Source of the DNA: Microbacterium esteraromaticum
GTDB taxonomy: Bacteria > Actinomycetota > Actinomycetes > Actinomycetales > Microbacteriaceae
Assembly (NCBI RefSeq): GCF_900163815.1
Contig: NZ_FUKO01000002.1
Span: 111,101 to 175,100 of the forward strand
Direction of reading: 5' to 3'
DNA length: 64,000 bases
In this document: piece after piece, positions 36,040 through 45,377 of the stretch
Position numbering within the stretch: position 1 is the stretch's first letter
Layout: every line of letters starts with the position of its first letter
The notes under the pieces: generated by a model
What the model was told of the DNA's origin: nothing
Seen by the model: the letters and a program-made list of their open reading frames with translations, nothing else
Databases searched by the model: none
Made by a program: the position numbers and the translations under genes

Positions 36040-38550
36040 TCAGTCCTCGTAGCTTCCGATGATGGGGAAGGTCGTCGTGGTCACGGGTACCGTCGGCGAC
36101 ATCAGCGTGCCGTCTTCACGGCGGGCATCCTCGAACTGACGCAGCGTCGGGCGGCCACGCCGCAGCGGCCCCTGATCAGCGAGCACGATGACCGCAGGCT
36201 CGCCGGTCGCCGCACGATGCGCGTTTCCACGCACGGTGAACTCGACCGGCTCGCCGGTCATCACCTCGACGCGCATCGCATCAAGCGTGAGAGTGATGTA
36301 CAACTCCGACCCCTGCCACTGCAGCGGGTAGGCGAGCTCGGGCCAGTCCGCCGGCAGCCGCGGATCGAAGCTCAGCTCGCCCAGGTGGTCGCGCATGCCG
36401 CCGAAGCCGCTCACCAGAGTCGTCCACACCCCGCCCGCGGATGCCACGTGCACACCGTCGGACGCGTTGTGGTGCAGGTCGCCGAGGTCGACGAACAGCG
36501 CCTGCCGGAAGTACTTCTGCGCAAGATCCTGATAGCCGACTTCTGCCGCCATGATCGACTGCACGACCGCAGACAGCGTCGAATCTCCTGTGGTCAGCGG
36601 GTCATAATAGTCGAAGTCTGCAAGCTTCTCCTCGGCTGTGAAGTGGTTGCCCTGCAGGAACAGCGCCAGCACGACATCGGCCTGCTTGAGCACCTGGAAC
36701 CGGTAGATCACCAGCGGGTGATAGTGCAATAGCAGCGGATGCTTGTCAGCCGGGGTGTCCTCAAGATCCCAGACCTCGCGCTCGAGGAAGAACGCGTCCT
36801 GCGGGTGGATGCCGAGCGCGTCGCTGTAGGGGATGTGGATCGCCTCGGCGGCGCGCTCCCACGCCTCGCGCTCACCGGCATCCAGTCCGGTCCGCTCGAC
36901 GAGAGCCCGATACGCATCGGGTTCGGTCTCGGCCATCTCGCCCACGATGCGTGCGGCGAAGCGAAGGTTGAAGCGCGCCATCACGTTCGTGAACAGGTTG
37001 TCGTTGACAACTGTCGTGTACTCGTCCGGTCCGGTGACGCCGTGGATGTGGAACGCGCTCGTGCCGTTCGTCCCGCGCCAGAAGCCCAGCGTGGCCCACA
37101 GGCGCGCCGTCTCGACGGCGATATCGGCGCCGCCGCGGTGCAGGAAGTCCACATCGCCGGTCGCCCGCACATACTTGCCGAGCGCGAAGCTGACGTCGGC
37201 GTTGATGTGGAACTGCGCGGTGCCCGCGGCGTAGTACGCGGATGCCTCTTCGCCGTTGATCGTGCGCCAGGGGAACAGCGCCCCGGCCTCGTTCAGCTGC
37301 GCCGCGCGACGGCGGGCCGCAGGCAGCATGAGCACTCGGGCGCGCAGCGCGTTCTTCGCCCACAACGGTGTCGTGTAGGTGAGGAACGGCAGCACGTAGA
37401 TCTCGGTGTCCCAGAAGTAGTGTCCGCTGTAGCCGGATCCGGTCAATCCCTTGGCCGGCACGCCGGTGCCATCGGCACGCGCTGCCGCCTGTGCGAGCTG
37501 GAGCAGGCACCAGCGAGTCGCCTGCTGCAGTTCGTCCTGCTCGGCGATGCGCACATCCGACCGCTTCCAGAACGCCGTCAGCCACTTCGACTGCGCCTCG
37601 AACAGGGCATCCACACCCTCGACGCCCACGCGATCCAGCGAGCGACGGCAGCGGTCGACCAGCTCGCGCGGCGGCACGCCCCGCGAGCTGTGATAGCTGA
37701 CGATCTTGCTGATGCGGATCGGCACCCCGGCCTTCGCCTGCACCCGGAAGACGTTCTTCGCGATGTCGGGCTCGACGAGCGATCGCGCGCTGTAGTCGTT
37801 CTCGGTCTCGATGATGTGGTCGGCGACGACGGCGACCGTCATGCCCGAGTCGGTGACCCGGTACGACAGTGCGGCGCGCAGGTCGTCGTGCCAGTACTCC
37901 ACTGGCTCCAGCACCCGCGCGGTGATCTTCTCCGCCTTGCGCGGGTCGAAGCCGCCCTTGGCCGACTTCTTCGCCCTGCCCTCCGTTTTCGAGGCCATCG
38001 GGTCGCCCGCGTAGATGCCGGCACCATCCTGGCGATTCAGCAACTGGCTGTCGATCGTGACCGGAGCATCCGAATTCTCGACCGTCACCTCGAGGCGCAG
38101 CACCGCGAGGTGGCGCTCGTCGAAGCTCACGATGCGCTCATCGCACATCCGCACACGCTTGCCCGAGGGCGTCAGCCACACCACCGTGCGCTCCAGCACG
38201 CCGGTGCGCATGTCCAGCACGCGCGAGTACTCGAGAATCTCGGTCTCGTCGAACGACAGCGGCTCGTCATCGACGTAGACGCGCATCACCTTGGCATCCG
38301 GCGCGTTCACGATCGTCTGACCGACCTCGGCGAAGCCGTACGCCTGCTCGGCGTGACGGATCGGCCAGGTCTCATGCAATCCGTTGATGAAGGTGCCGTG
38401 CTCGTGTGCTCCGCGGCCCTCGATATGGTTTCCGCGCAGCCCCAGATAGCCGTTTCCGACCGAGAAGATGGTCTCCGAGACACCGTCTTCCTCGTAGCGG
38501 GTCTCGATGAGCCGCCAGGGGTCGACGGGGTAGCGTTCGCGATCGATCAT
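36040..38550 (-). CDS. Glycoside hydrolase family 65 protein (maltose/trehalose/kojibiose phosphorylase type)
   Basis: An 836-aa cytoplasmic GH65 enzyme that splits an alpha-glucosidic disaccharide, usually with phosphate to give beta-glucose 1-phosphate. The N-terminal beta-sandwich starts ETIFSVGNGYLGLRGN. The (alpha/alpha)6 catalytic domain has GHYFWDTEIYVLPF and the catalytic Glu in VTGPDEYTT (~residue 507), then a C-terminal sheet. The next gene, 21 nt on, is a beta-phosphoglucomutase-like HAD, which would convert that product to glucose 6-phosphate. That pairing supports phosphorylase activity; which disaccharide is used cannot be read from sequence. Confidence 0.9.
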   Translation of the reverse strand: MIDRERYPVDPWRLIETRYEEDGVSETIFSVGNGYLGLRGNHIEGRGAHEHGTFINGLHETWPIRHAEQAYGFAEVGQTIVNAPDAKVMRVYVDDEPLSFDETEILEYSRVLDMRTGVLERTVVWLTPSGKRVRMCDERIVSFDERHLAVLRLEVTVENSDAPVTIDSQLLNRQDGAGIYAGDPMASKTEGRAKKSAKGGFDPRKAEKITARVLEPVEYWHDDLRAALSYRVTDSGMTVAVVADHIIETENDYSARSLVEPDIAKNVFRVQAKAGVPIRISKIVSYHSSRGVPPRELVDRCRRSLDRVGVEGVDALFEAQSKWLTAFWKRSDVRIAEQDELQQATRWCLLQLAQAAARADGTGVPAKGLTGSGYSGHYFWDTEIYVLPFLTYTTPLWAKNALRARVLMLPAARRRAAQLNEAGALFPWRTINGEEASAYYAAGTAQFHINADVSFALGKYVRATGDVDFLHRGGADIAVETARLWATLGFWRGTNGTSAFHIHGVTGPDEYTTVVNDNLFTNVMARFNLRFAARIVGEMAETEPDAYRALVERTGLDAGEREAWERAAEAIHIPYSDALGIHPQDAFFLEREVWDLEDTPADKHPLLLHYHPLVIYRFQVLKQADVVLALFLQGNHFTAEEKLADFDYYDPLTTGDSTLSAVVQSIMAAEVGYQDLAQKYFRQALFVDLGDLHHNASDGVHVASAGGVWTTLVSGFGGMRDHLGELSFDPRLPADWPELAYPLQWQGSELYITLTLDAMRVEVMTGEPVEFTVRGNAHRAATGEPAVIVLADQGPLRRGRPTLRQFEDARREDGTLMSPTVPVTTTTFPIIGSYED

Positions 38551-38571
38551 GGTTCTCCGGTGCCGGGTTTT

Positions 38572-39318
38572 TCAGCGGGTGGTTTCGCCCGGAAGCAAAT
38601 GGGCAAGATCATCGACGATACACGTTGCGCCGGCGGCGCGAAGCGCGGCCTCTCCGGCACCTCGATCGACGCCGACGACGGTGCCGTAGCCGGCTGCTGC
38701 CGCCGAGGCGACGCCGGCGACAGCATCCTCCACCGCGATCGCGTCAGCGGGGGCGACTCCCAGCATCCGCGCACCCTCGAGGAACATGTCGGGGGCGGGT
38801 TTCGATGACAGCTGATCGCGTTCGGCGACGACGCCGTCGACGACGATCCGGAAAAAATCGCGGATCCCGGCGCTCCCCAGCACCTCCTCGGCGTTCTTCG
38901 AGCTCGACACGACGCCCATCGGCACGGATGCCGCGCTCAGGCTCTCCAGCAGCGCGAGCGAACCAGGATACGGGGCGATGCCATCGCTGCGAAGCGACAC
39001 CGCGAAAGCCTGGTTCTTGCGGTTGCCGACACCGCAGACCGTCTCTGCCTCTGGCGCGTCATCGACGTGCCCCCAGGGGATCTCGACGTTGCGGCTGCGC
39101 AGCAGACTCGCGACGCCGTCGTAGCGCTTCTTGCCGTCGACGTAGGCATAGTAGTCAGCATCCGTGTAGGCGGGCTCGATGCCCCAGCGTTCGAAGACCT
39201 CGTCGAACACGCGCTGCCAGGCGTGCATGTGCACCTCGGCCGTCGGCGTGAGCACGCCGTCGAGGTCGAACAGCACGCCGGGTGCGCTGTGCAGATCGGG
39301 AAGATGAGGGGTGGACAC
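38572..39318 (-). CDS. Beta-phosphoglucomutase-like HAD hydrolase
   Basis: A 248-aa HAD-IA protein. Motif I is GVLFDLDGVLTPTAEVH, motif II region MGVVSSSKNAEEVL, Lys in SSKPAPDMF, and motif IV AIAVEDAVAGVASA. Next to GH65 it probably acts as beta-phosphoglucomutase; the first motif has DxDGVLTPT as in such enzymes. GTG start at 39318 with AGGAGGTTAC upstream; the open frame extends further back but a strong ribosome site fixes this start. It leads the operon with GH65. Confidence 0.85.
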   Translation of the reverse strand: MSTPHLPDLHSAPGVLFDLDGVLTPTAEVHMHAWQRVFDEVFERWGIEPAYTDADYYAYVDGKKRYDGVASLLRSRNVEIPWGHVDDAPEAETVCGVGNRKNQAFAVSLRSDGIAPYPGSLALLESLSAASVPMGVVSSSKNAEEVLGSAGIRDFFRIVVDGVVAERDQLSSKPAPDMFLEGARMLGVAPADAIAVEDAVAGVASAAAAGYGTVVGVDRGAGEAALRAAGATCIVDDLAHLLPGETTR

Positions 39319-39388
39319 GTAACCTCCTGAGTCGAGCGTGCACGATCCAGCGTAGTGAACTCCGGCGCAGGTTCCGAGGGTCGGATGC

Positions 39389-40612
39389 TCAGATCGCGCT
39401 GAGCGTCTGCCGCGCGATCTCGAGTTCCTCGTCGGTGGGCACGACGAGCACGTCGACGGCCGAATCGTCGGTGGAGATGCGTCGGATGCTGGAGCTCCGC
39501 TCGGCATTGCGCTGCAGGTCGATCTGCACGCCGAGGAATCCGAGCGTGGCAACGGCATCCGCGCGCACATCAGCGGCGTTCTCGCCGACGCCCGCGGTGA
39601 AGGAGAACACATCCACTCCCCCGAGCTGCGCGATGTAGGCACCGGCGTAGGCGCGCAGCCGATGGATGTAGACGTCGTAGGCGAGAGTCGCCGCGGAGTC
39701 TCCTTCTGCGCGGCCCGCAAGAATGTCGCGCATGTCACCACGGCCCGCGAGACCGAGCAGACCGCTGCGCTTGTTGAGCAGGTCGTCCAGGCCGTGAGCG
39801 TCGAGGTCGGTGCGGCGCTCGAGGTGGATGAGGATCGCCGGATCGAGGTCGCCGGAGCGGGTGCCCATCACCAGCCCCTCCAGCGGCGTGAAGCCCATCG
39901 ACGTCTCGACGGACCGCCCGCCGTCGACGGCGGTGACCGAGGCGCCGTTGCCGAGGTGGAAGACCAGCTGGCGCAGTTCGCTGGTCGGCCGGCCGAGGAA
40001 TGCCGCGGCGGCTTCGGACACGTATTTGTGGCTGGTGCCGTGGAACCCGTAACGGCGGATGCGGTGCTCGCGCGCCGTATCCGCATCGATCGCGTACGTG
40101 TAGGCCGCTGGCGGCAGACTCTGGTGGAAAGCGGTGTCGAAGACGGCCACGTGGGGCATGTCTGGGAAGGCGGCTTTCGCGGCGCGGATGCCGGCCAGGT
40201 TGGCCGGATTGTGCAGCGGCGCGAGCACGATCAGATCTTCGATGTTGATCTCGACGAGCGACGTGATCACGGTCGGCTCATAGAAGCGCGCGCCGCCGTG
40301 CACGACGCGGTGGCCGACCGCGACCGGCGGATGCTCATCGAGCGAGGGGCCATGATCGGCGAACTGCTGCAGCATGACCGCGAACGCCTCGTCGTGATCG
40401 GCGATGGGGCGCTCATCCGAATGCCGCACCTGCAGCACGGTCGGCGTCGGTTCGCCGGGCACGGCCACCGTGTGCACTGTGTGCCCGACCGTGCCGGTCG
40501 CCTGTCCGATGCGCTCGATGAGACCACTGGCGAGCTCGACCTCATTCGCCACGTCGAGCAGGCTGTACTTCAGCGACGACGACCCGCTGTTGATCACCAG
40601 AACGGCACTCAT
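39389..40612 (-). CDS. ackA: Acetate kinase
   Basis: A 407-aa enzyme interconverting acetate + ATP and acetyl phosphate. N-terminal VLVINSGSSSLKYSL, then GHRVVHGGARF, FHGTSHKYV (catalytic region), LGNGASVTAV and FTAGVGENA are all as expected. ATG at 40612 has AGGAAGGG upstream. pta lies upstream on the same strand with palindrome E in the ~105-nt gap. Confidence 0.96.
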   Translation of the reverse strand: MSAVLVINSGSSSLKYSLLDVANEVELASGLIERIGQATGTVGHTVHTVAVPGEPTPTVLQVRHSDERPIADHDEAFAVMLQQFADHGPSLDEHPPVAVGHRVVHGGARFYEPTVITSLVEINIEDLIVLAPLHNPANLAGIRAAKAAFPDMPHVAVFDTAFHQSLPPAAYTYAIDADTAREHRIRRYGFHGTSHKYVSEAAAAFLGRPTSELRQLVFHLGNGASVTAVDGGRSVETSMGFTPLEGLVMGTRSGDLDPAILIHLERRTDLDAHGLDDLLNKRSGLLGLAGRGDMRDILAGRAEGDSAATLAYDVYIHRLRAYAGAYIAQLGGVDVFSFTAGVGENAADVRADAVATLGFLGVQIDLQRNAERSSSIRRISTDDSAVDVLVVPTDEELEIARQTLSAI

Positions 40613-40634
40613 GCGCCCTTCCTCCTCCGCTCGC

Positions 40635-40703
40635 ACCCGTCTATGTGGCGCAAAGTATCGAAATTCAGCCCCGCAAAGCAGACTTTGCGCCATATAGACG
40701 GGT
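40635..40703. repeat. Palindrome E between pta and ackA
   Basis: Arms 40635-40656 and 40682-40703 are complementary over 22 positions, with one G-U pair, around a 25-nt loop. The core CGTCTATGTGGCGCAAAGT is the same as in palindrome C but for one base. Here it separates two genes that would otherwise form a pta-ackA operon, so it may reduce read-through into ackA. Confidence 0.8.
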
Positions 40704-40718
40704 GGGGAGGGAAGATGC

Positions 40719-42824
40719 TCATGCGGTGCCGCCCTGCGCCTGGATCGCCGTGATGGCGACCGTGTTGACGATGTCTTCGACCAGCGCACCGCGGCTGAGG
40801 TCGTTGATGGGCTTGTTCAGCCCCTGCAGCACCGGACCGATCGCGACCGCGCCGGCTGAGCGCTGCACGGCCTTATACGTGTTGTTGCCGGTATTGAGGT
40901 CGGGGAAGACGAAGACCGTCGCGCGCCCGGCGACAGTCGAATCGGGCAGCTTCGCCTTCGCCACGGCGGCATCGGCTGCCGCGTCGTACTGGATGGGGCC
41001 CTCGAGGGGAAGCCCCGGTTCGCGCGAGCGCACCAGGGCCGTCGCCTCGCGCACCTTGTCGACGTCGGCGCCCGTGCCCGACTCCCCCGTCGAATACGAC
41101 AGCATGGCCACGCGCGGGTCGATGCCGAACTGGCGGGCGGTGGCGGCGGAGGAGATGGCGATGTCGGCGAGTTGGATGCTGCTGGGATCGGGGATCACCG
41201 CGCAGTCGCCGTACACGAGCACGCGGTCGGCGAGCGCCATCAGGAACACGCTCGAGACGACCTCCACGCCTGGCTTGGTCTTGATGATCTCGAACGATGG
41301 CCGGATCGTGTGCGCAGTAGTGTGCGCGGCTCCCGACACCATCCCGTCGGCGAGACCGAGATGCACCATCATCGTGCCGAAGTACGACACGTCGGTGACC
41401 GTGTCGGCCGCCTGCTGCACGGTGATGCCCTTGTGTGCCCGAAGGCGCGCATATTCGGCGGCGAAGCGCTCGACGAGAGCGGGGTCGCTCGTGCTGATGA
41501 TCTGCGCGTCGGCGATCTCCAGTCCGAGTGATGCCGCTCGGGCGCGGATCTCGGTCTCGTCGCCGAGGATCGTGAGATCGGCGACGCCGCGGGCGAGCAG
41601 GATGGATGCTGCGCGCAGGATGCGGTCATCGCCGCCCTCGGGAAGCACGATGCGCTTGCGCTGCTGGCGCGCCCGCTCGACGAGCCCGTATTCGAACATG
41701 AGCGGGGTGATCACGGTCGACTGCGCCAGGCCCATCTCGATGGTGAGCTCAGCGATATCGACGTGCTTCTGGAAGAGCGCGAGCGCACTCTGGTACCGCG
41801 GGCCGGATTCGATGCTCACTCGTCCGCGGGTGTTCATGATGCGCACGGCGGTGTCGTAGGTGCCGAGGTCGGTGGCGATGATCGGGATGCCGAGTTCGAA
41901 GCCGTCGATGAGCTGCAGGATCGGGTCTGGCAGTTCGAAGGGTCCGTTCAGCACGATGCCGGCGAGGTCGGGGAAAGTGCCGGATGCTGCGGCGAGCAAG
42001 GTCGCCAGCAGTGTCTCGGTGCGATCGGCGGCGATGACGACGACAGCGCTCTCGGTGAGGCGCGGCAGCACGTTCACCATCGACATGCCGGCGATGACGA
42101 TGCTGTAGGCCTCGCGGTCGAGCAGCTCTTCGCCGCCTCGCACGAGCCTTCCATCGACTGCCTTGCGGATGCCGCGCATCGACGGCGCCACCAGCGAGCG
42201 GTCTTCGGGGATCGCCCAGACCGGGGTGCGCCCGTCTTCGACGCGTTCGACGATCTCGGCGAGCGCATCGGGTTCGGCACGGTTGACGATCACGGCGAAC
42301 AGCCCGGCGCGCTCTTGGGCGAGCTCGGCGAAGGCGAGAGCGGCCATCTGCTCGATCTGCGCGGGCGTGCGCGCCGTGGTGGTGCCCAGCTGCTCGGCCT
42401 GGTTCTGCTGGTCGCGGCCGGAGAGCACAAGAAGCACGGGCACGCCGAGGTTCGCCGCGATGCGCGCGTTGTAGCCGAGTTCGGCAGGGCTGGCGACGTC
42501 GGTGTAGTCGCTGCCGATCACGATGACGGCGTCGCACTGGGCTTCGACCGCTTTGAAGCGCGACACGATGGTGCCGAGGGCCGCGTCGGGATTGCGTCGC
42601 ACGTCGTCGTAGGTCACGCCGATGCAGTCGTCGTAGTCGAGGTGCACGCCATCGTGTGCGAGCAGCAGCTCCAGCACGAAGTCGCGTTCCTCCGTCGAGC
42701 GGGCGACGGGCCGGAACACCCCGACGCGTGGCGAGACGCGCATCAAGGCGTCGAGCACACCCAGCGCGATAGTGGACTTTCCGGTGTGCCCCTCGGCGGA
42801 GGTGATGTAGATGCTGCGTGCCAC
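40719..42824 (-). CDS. pta: Phosphate acetyltransferase
   Basis: A 701-aa long-form Pta: acetyl-CoA + phosphate to acetyl phosphate + CoA. The N-terminal P-loop/BioD-like domain starts YITSAEGHTGKST, a DRTGG-type domain is in the middle, and the C-terminal catalytic phosphotransacetylase domain begins near RKRIVLPEGGDDRIL and holds AMLSYSTGESGTG and FVFPDLNTGNNTYK. GTG start at 42824. Confidence 0.95.
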   Translation of the reverse strand: MARSIYITSAEGHTGKSTIALGVLDALMRVSPRVGVFRPVARSTEERDFVLELLLAHDGVHLDYDDCIGVTYDDVRRNPDAALGTIVSRFKAVEAQCDAVIVIGSDYTDVASPAELGYNARIAANLGVPVLLVLSGRDQQNQAEQLGTTTARTPAQIEQMAALAFAELAQERAGLFAVIVNRAEPDALAEIVERVEDGRTPVWAIPEDRSLVAPSMRGIRKAVDGRLVRGGEELLDREAYSIVIAGMSMVNVLPRLTESAVVVIAADRTETLLATLLAAASGTFPDLAGIVLNGPFELPDPILQLIDGFELGIPIIATDLGTYDTAVRIMNTRGRVSIESGPRYQSALALFQKHVDIAELTIEMGLAQSTVITPLMFEYGLVERARQQRKRIVLPEGGDDRILRAASILLARGVADLTILGDETEIRARAASLGLEIADAQIISTSDPALVERFAAEYARLRAHKGITVQQAADTVTDVSYFGTMMVHLGLADGMVSGAAHTTAHTIRPSFEIIKTKPGVEVVSSVFLMALADRVLVYGDCAVIPDPSSIQLADIAISSAATARQFGIDPRVAMLSYSTGESGTGADVDKVREATALVRSREPGLPLEGPIQYDAAADAAVAKAKLPDSTVAGRATVFVFPDLNTGNNTYKAVQRSAGAVAIGPVLQGLNKPINDLSRGALVEDIVNTVAITAIQAQGGTA

Positions 42825-42874
42825 GAGTCCAGCCTAGCGACGTGCCCGTTCGACGAGATCAAGCATCGAGCCCG

Positions 42875-43510
42875 TCAAGAGTCGTCGCACGCCCCACCGA
42901 GCGTGTCGACGACGGCCGTCGCGTCGTATTCGAATCGCGCATAGTGCTCGCGATCGGAATTGATCTGCACGCGGTTGATGGCGTGCGACGGGGCCAGCTG
43001 CTGCCAGTCGTGAATACGCGCGAGCCGCGAATAGAACTTCGCCGTCGCGGTGGCCGGTTCCATCCGCTCCTCGGCCGTTCCCCACCAGTCCTGCTGCTGG
43101 AACAGCCCGATGCTGGTCGTGCGGGTGCCGTCGGGGTTGGTGACGCGGCTGGTCTCCCAGTCGCCGTGCTCGATGTTGCGCAGCGAGCTCTCGCCCATCG
43201 CGGCCATCACGCCGATGATCTGTCCATCGCGGTCGAAGCCCATGCTCTCAGCCGTGTGGATGATCACGGCCGCGTTCTCCAGCTGATCGCCGCGCCAGCC
43301 GTTGATTCCCAGCGCGGGGAAGGTCTGCGGCTCTTCGACGCAGAAGGTGCCGGCTGGGCGCGATGTCAGCATCCCAAGACCGACGAGAGCAACGGATGCT
43401 GCCATCGCGACGGATGCCGTGATGGCGATCACCCGCAGCATCCGCCTGCGCTCGCGCCGACGGCGCGCACGTCGTCGCGCCGCAGCCGCACGAACCCGGC
43501 GCTCACTCAC
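42875..43510 (-). CDS. Membrane-anchored lysozyme/lytic-transglycosylase-like protein
   Basis: A 211-aa protein: a very basic N-terminus (RRRARRRRERRR), one membrane helix, then an extracellular domain. GQIIGVMAAMGESSLRN, TSIGLFQQQDWWG, and ATAKFYSRLARIHDWQQL follow the pattern of actinobacterial lysozyme-fold/lytic-transglycosylase-like proteins; the Glu in MGESS would be the catalytic acid. It probably cleaves peptidoglycan. The GTG start at 43510 overlaps the rhomboid stop (GTGA), which fixes it. Confidence 0.7.
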   Translation of the reverse strand: MSERRVRAAAARRRARRRRERRRMLRVIAITASVAMAASVALVGLGMLTSRPAGTFCVEEPQTFPALGINGWRGDQLENAAVIIHTAESMGFDRDGQIIGVMAAMGESSLRNIEHGDWETSRVTNPDGTRTTSIGLFQQQDWWGTAEERMEPATATAKFYSRLARIHDWQQLAPSHAINRVQINSDREHYARFEYDATAVVDTLGGACDDS

Positions 43511-44106
43511 GAGGACCGCCCCACTGGCCGACCCCGGAGCGCCATGAGTCCGCCGCCGATGGCACCGAACAGGTGCGCCTGCCAGGACACTCCCGGGCCC
43601 GCGCCGAAGATGCCGGTGAGCATCGAGGCGCCGTAGACCACGATGACGATGACGGCGATCGCGGCGTACGCGATGCGGTGGGCAACGCGGCCTGGCGCGA
43701 TGACGCGCAGCAGCACGTACCCGAAGTAACCGAAGACGAGTACCGAAGCGCCCACCGTGAGAGTGCCGGGCGTGTTGAAGAACCACGTGCCGAGGCCGCC
43801 GACCAGTGCGGCGACCGCCGTCACGATCCAGAATCGCTTCGCACCCTCGACGGCGACCAGGCAGCCGAGCACGAGGAACGGCACCGAATTGGCGATGAGG
43901 TGCGGCCAGTTCGCATGCAGCAGCGGTCCCAGGACGAAGCCCTGCAGACTGCCGAGATCCCAGGAGCGAAGACCCCAGCCGGTGAACGAGCCCGGCAGCA
44001 CGGCATCCGCGATCTGAATCGCCCACATCAGCGCGAGCATCACCACCGGCGCGAGGAAACGCGACAGTCGCGAAGGCGCGTAGGACGCTGTGGGTGCAGT
44101 CACCAT
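43507..44106 (-). CDS. Rhomboid family intramembrane serine protease
   Basis: A 199-aa protein with about six membrane helices. HLIANSVPFLVLG matches the second-helix HxxxN feature, the catalytic Ser is in TVGASVLVFGYFG (GASV where most have GASG), and the catalytic His is in WQAHLFGAIGG. It would cleave single-span membrane proteins. ATG at 44106 is preceded by GAGGATCGA. The next gene overlaps by 4 nt and encodes a single-span protein, a conceivable but untested substrate. Confidence 0.85.
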   Translation of the reverse strand: MVTAPTASYAPSRLSRFLAPVVMLALMWAIQIADAVLPGSFTGWGLRSWDLGSLQGFVLGPLLHANWPHLIANSVPFLVLGCLVAVEGAKRFWIVTAVAALVGGLGTWFFNTPGTLTVGASVLVFGYFGYVLLRVIAPGRVAHRIAYAAIAVIVIVVYGASMLTGIFGAGPGVSWQAHLFGAIGGGLMALRGRPVGRSS

Positions 44107-44176
44107 TCGATCCTCGCAGGCTCCCCGTCGCGGATGCTGGGCATCGTGCCGAGCATCCTGCCGAAGGCAGAGAAAA

Positions 44177-44264
44177 GACCCTCCGCGCACCCGACAGAGC
44201 CCGGTTACCCTTGCTACGTTTCCGTCCTGGGGGAATTGGCCTGGGTGTCGTCACGCGGAGAGCC
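44177..44264 (-). ncRNA. ffs: Signal recognition particle RNA (4.5S type)
   Basis: Read on the minus strand, the helix-8 core is CCAGGACGGAAACGTAGCA: the symmetric and asymmetric loops CAGG/AGCA enclose an ACG/CGT stem with a GAAA tetraloop. The ends CTCCGCG (complement of 44254-44260) and CGCGGAG (complement of 44181-44187) pair, extended by a few G-U pairs. A U run (44173-44176) follows. Ffh recognises this loop in co-translational targeting. It lies between moxR (divergent) and the rhomboid gene. Confidence 0.85.
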
Positions 44265-44372
44265 GTCGAACAGTCTACCCGAACGTTCGGGGGCCCCTCG
44301 ACAGGAGCAGAGACCCACGTCCGCAGAGCGCGTTACGATCAACAGACGCCCTGTCGCCCAGGAGAGGCCCGC

Positions 44373-45353
44373 ATGCCCGAGAACGCACCATCGATCACCG
44401 CCGAAGACTTCGCTGAGCAGACCTCCCGCATCATCGCGTCCGTCTCCTCTGTGATCGATGGCAAGCCCGATGCTGTGCGCAGCGCCCTGACCTGCCTACT
44501 CGCCGAGGGCCACCTGCTCATCGAAGACGTTCCCGGTGTCGGCAAGACAATGCTCGCCCGCGCACTCGCGGCCAGCGTGGACGCCACGGTGCGCCGCATC
44601 CAGTTCACCCCCGACCTGCTGCCCGGCGATGTCACCGGTGTCGCCGTGTACGACCCGGTCGGCCGCGAATTCGAGTTCAAACGAGGGGCGATCTTCGCGC
44701 ACATCGTCATCGCCGATGAGATCAACCGCGCATCTCCCAAGACCCAGTCGGCTCTGCTCGAGGCGATGGAAGAGCAGCAGGTCACCGTCGACGGCTCCAC
44801 GCACCGACTGCCCGAGCCGTTCCTGGTCGTCGCCACCCAGAACCCGCTCGAGATGGAAGGCACCTACCCGCTGCCCGAGGCGCAGCGCGACCGGTTCATG
44901 ATGCGCATCTCGATGGGGTATCCGGATGCTGCCGCTGAAGCGCTCATGCTGCGCCAGCGCGAGATGTCCAGCCCGCTCGATGCCGTCGCACCGGTCACAG
45001 ATGCCGCTGCCGTGCGTCGACTCATCGCCTGGGCGCGCCGCGTGCACGTCGCCGAGTCGCTGGAGGAGTACGCCGTGGCCCTCGCCCAGGCGACCCGCAT
45101 GGACCCGAACCTGCACCTCGGTGCCAGCCCGCGCGCCACGCTGCAGCTGGTGCGCGCGGCGAAGGTGCACGCGGCCCTCGATGGCCGGGAGTTCATCGTG
45201 CCCGACGATCTCGCCGACCTCGTCATTCCAGTGTTCGCGCACCGCCTCCTCGCCGCACGTGGCGTGCATCGAGCGGGTGCGCAGCCGGTGGAGGCAGCAC
45301 TGAAGCAGATCATCGCTCGCGTGCCCGTGCCGTTCGCCGGCGCACGTGTCTGA
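44373..45353 (+). CDS. MoxR-family AAA+ ATPase
   Basis: A 326-aa ATPase. Walker A is IEDVPGVGKTMLA, Walker B IVIADEINRASPKTQ, sensor region VVATQNPLEMEGTYPLPEAQRDRF (given in two overlapping pieces). MoxR ATPases act as chaperones for cofactor insertion or complex assembly and typically precede DUF58. ATG at 44373 with AGGAGAGG upstream. It starts a three-gene unit with DUF58 and the transglutaminase. Confidence 0.92.
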   Translation: MPENAPSITAEDFAEQTSRIIASVSSVIDGKPDAVRSALTCLLAEGHLLIEDVPGVGKTMLARALAASVDATVRRIQFTPDLLPGDVTGVAVYDPVGREFEFKRGAIFAHIVIADEINRASPKTQSALLEAMEEQQVTVDGSTHRLPEPFLVVATQNPLEMEGTYPLPEAQRDRFMMRISMGYPDAAAEALMLRQREMSSPLDAVAPVTDAAAVRRLIAWARRVHVAESLEEYAVALAQATRMDPNLHLGASPRATLQLVRAAKVHAALDGREFIVPDDLADLVIPVFAHRLLAARGVHRAGAQPVEAALKQIIARVPVPFAGARV

Positions 45354-45377
45354 AGCCCTGACCCAGAGACCCGCACC

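Noticed and set aside
36739..38808. 689-residue plus-strand open frame
   Set aside because: It is the antisense shadow of the GH65 gene: low-complexity composition and no domain, while the minus strand encodes a full conserved enzyme.
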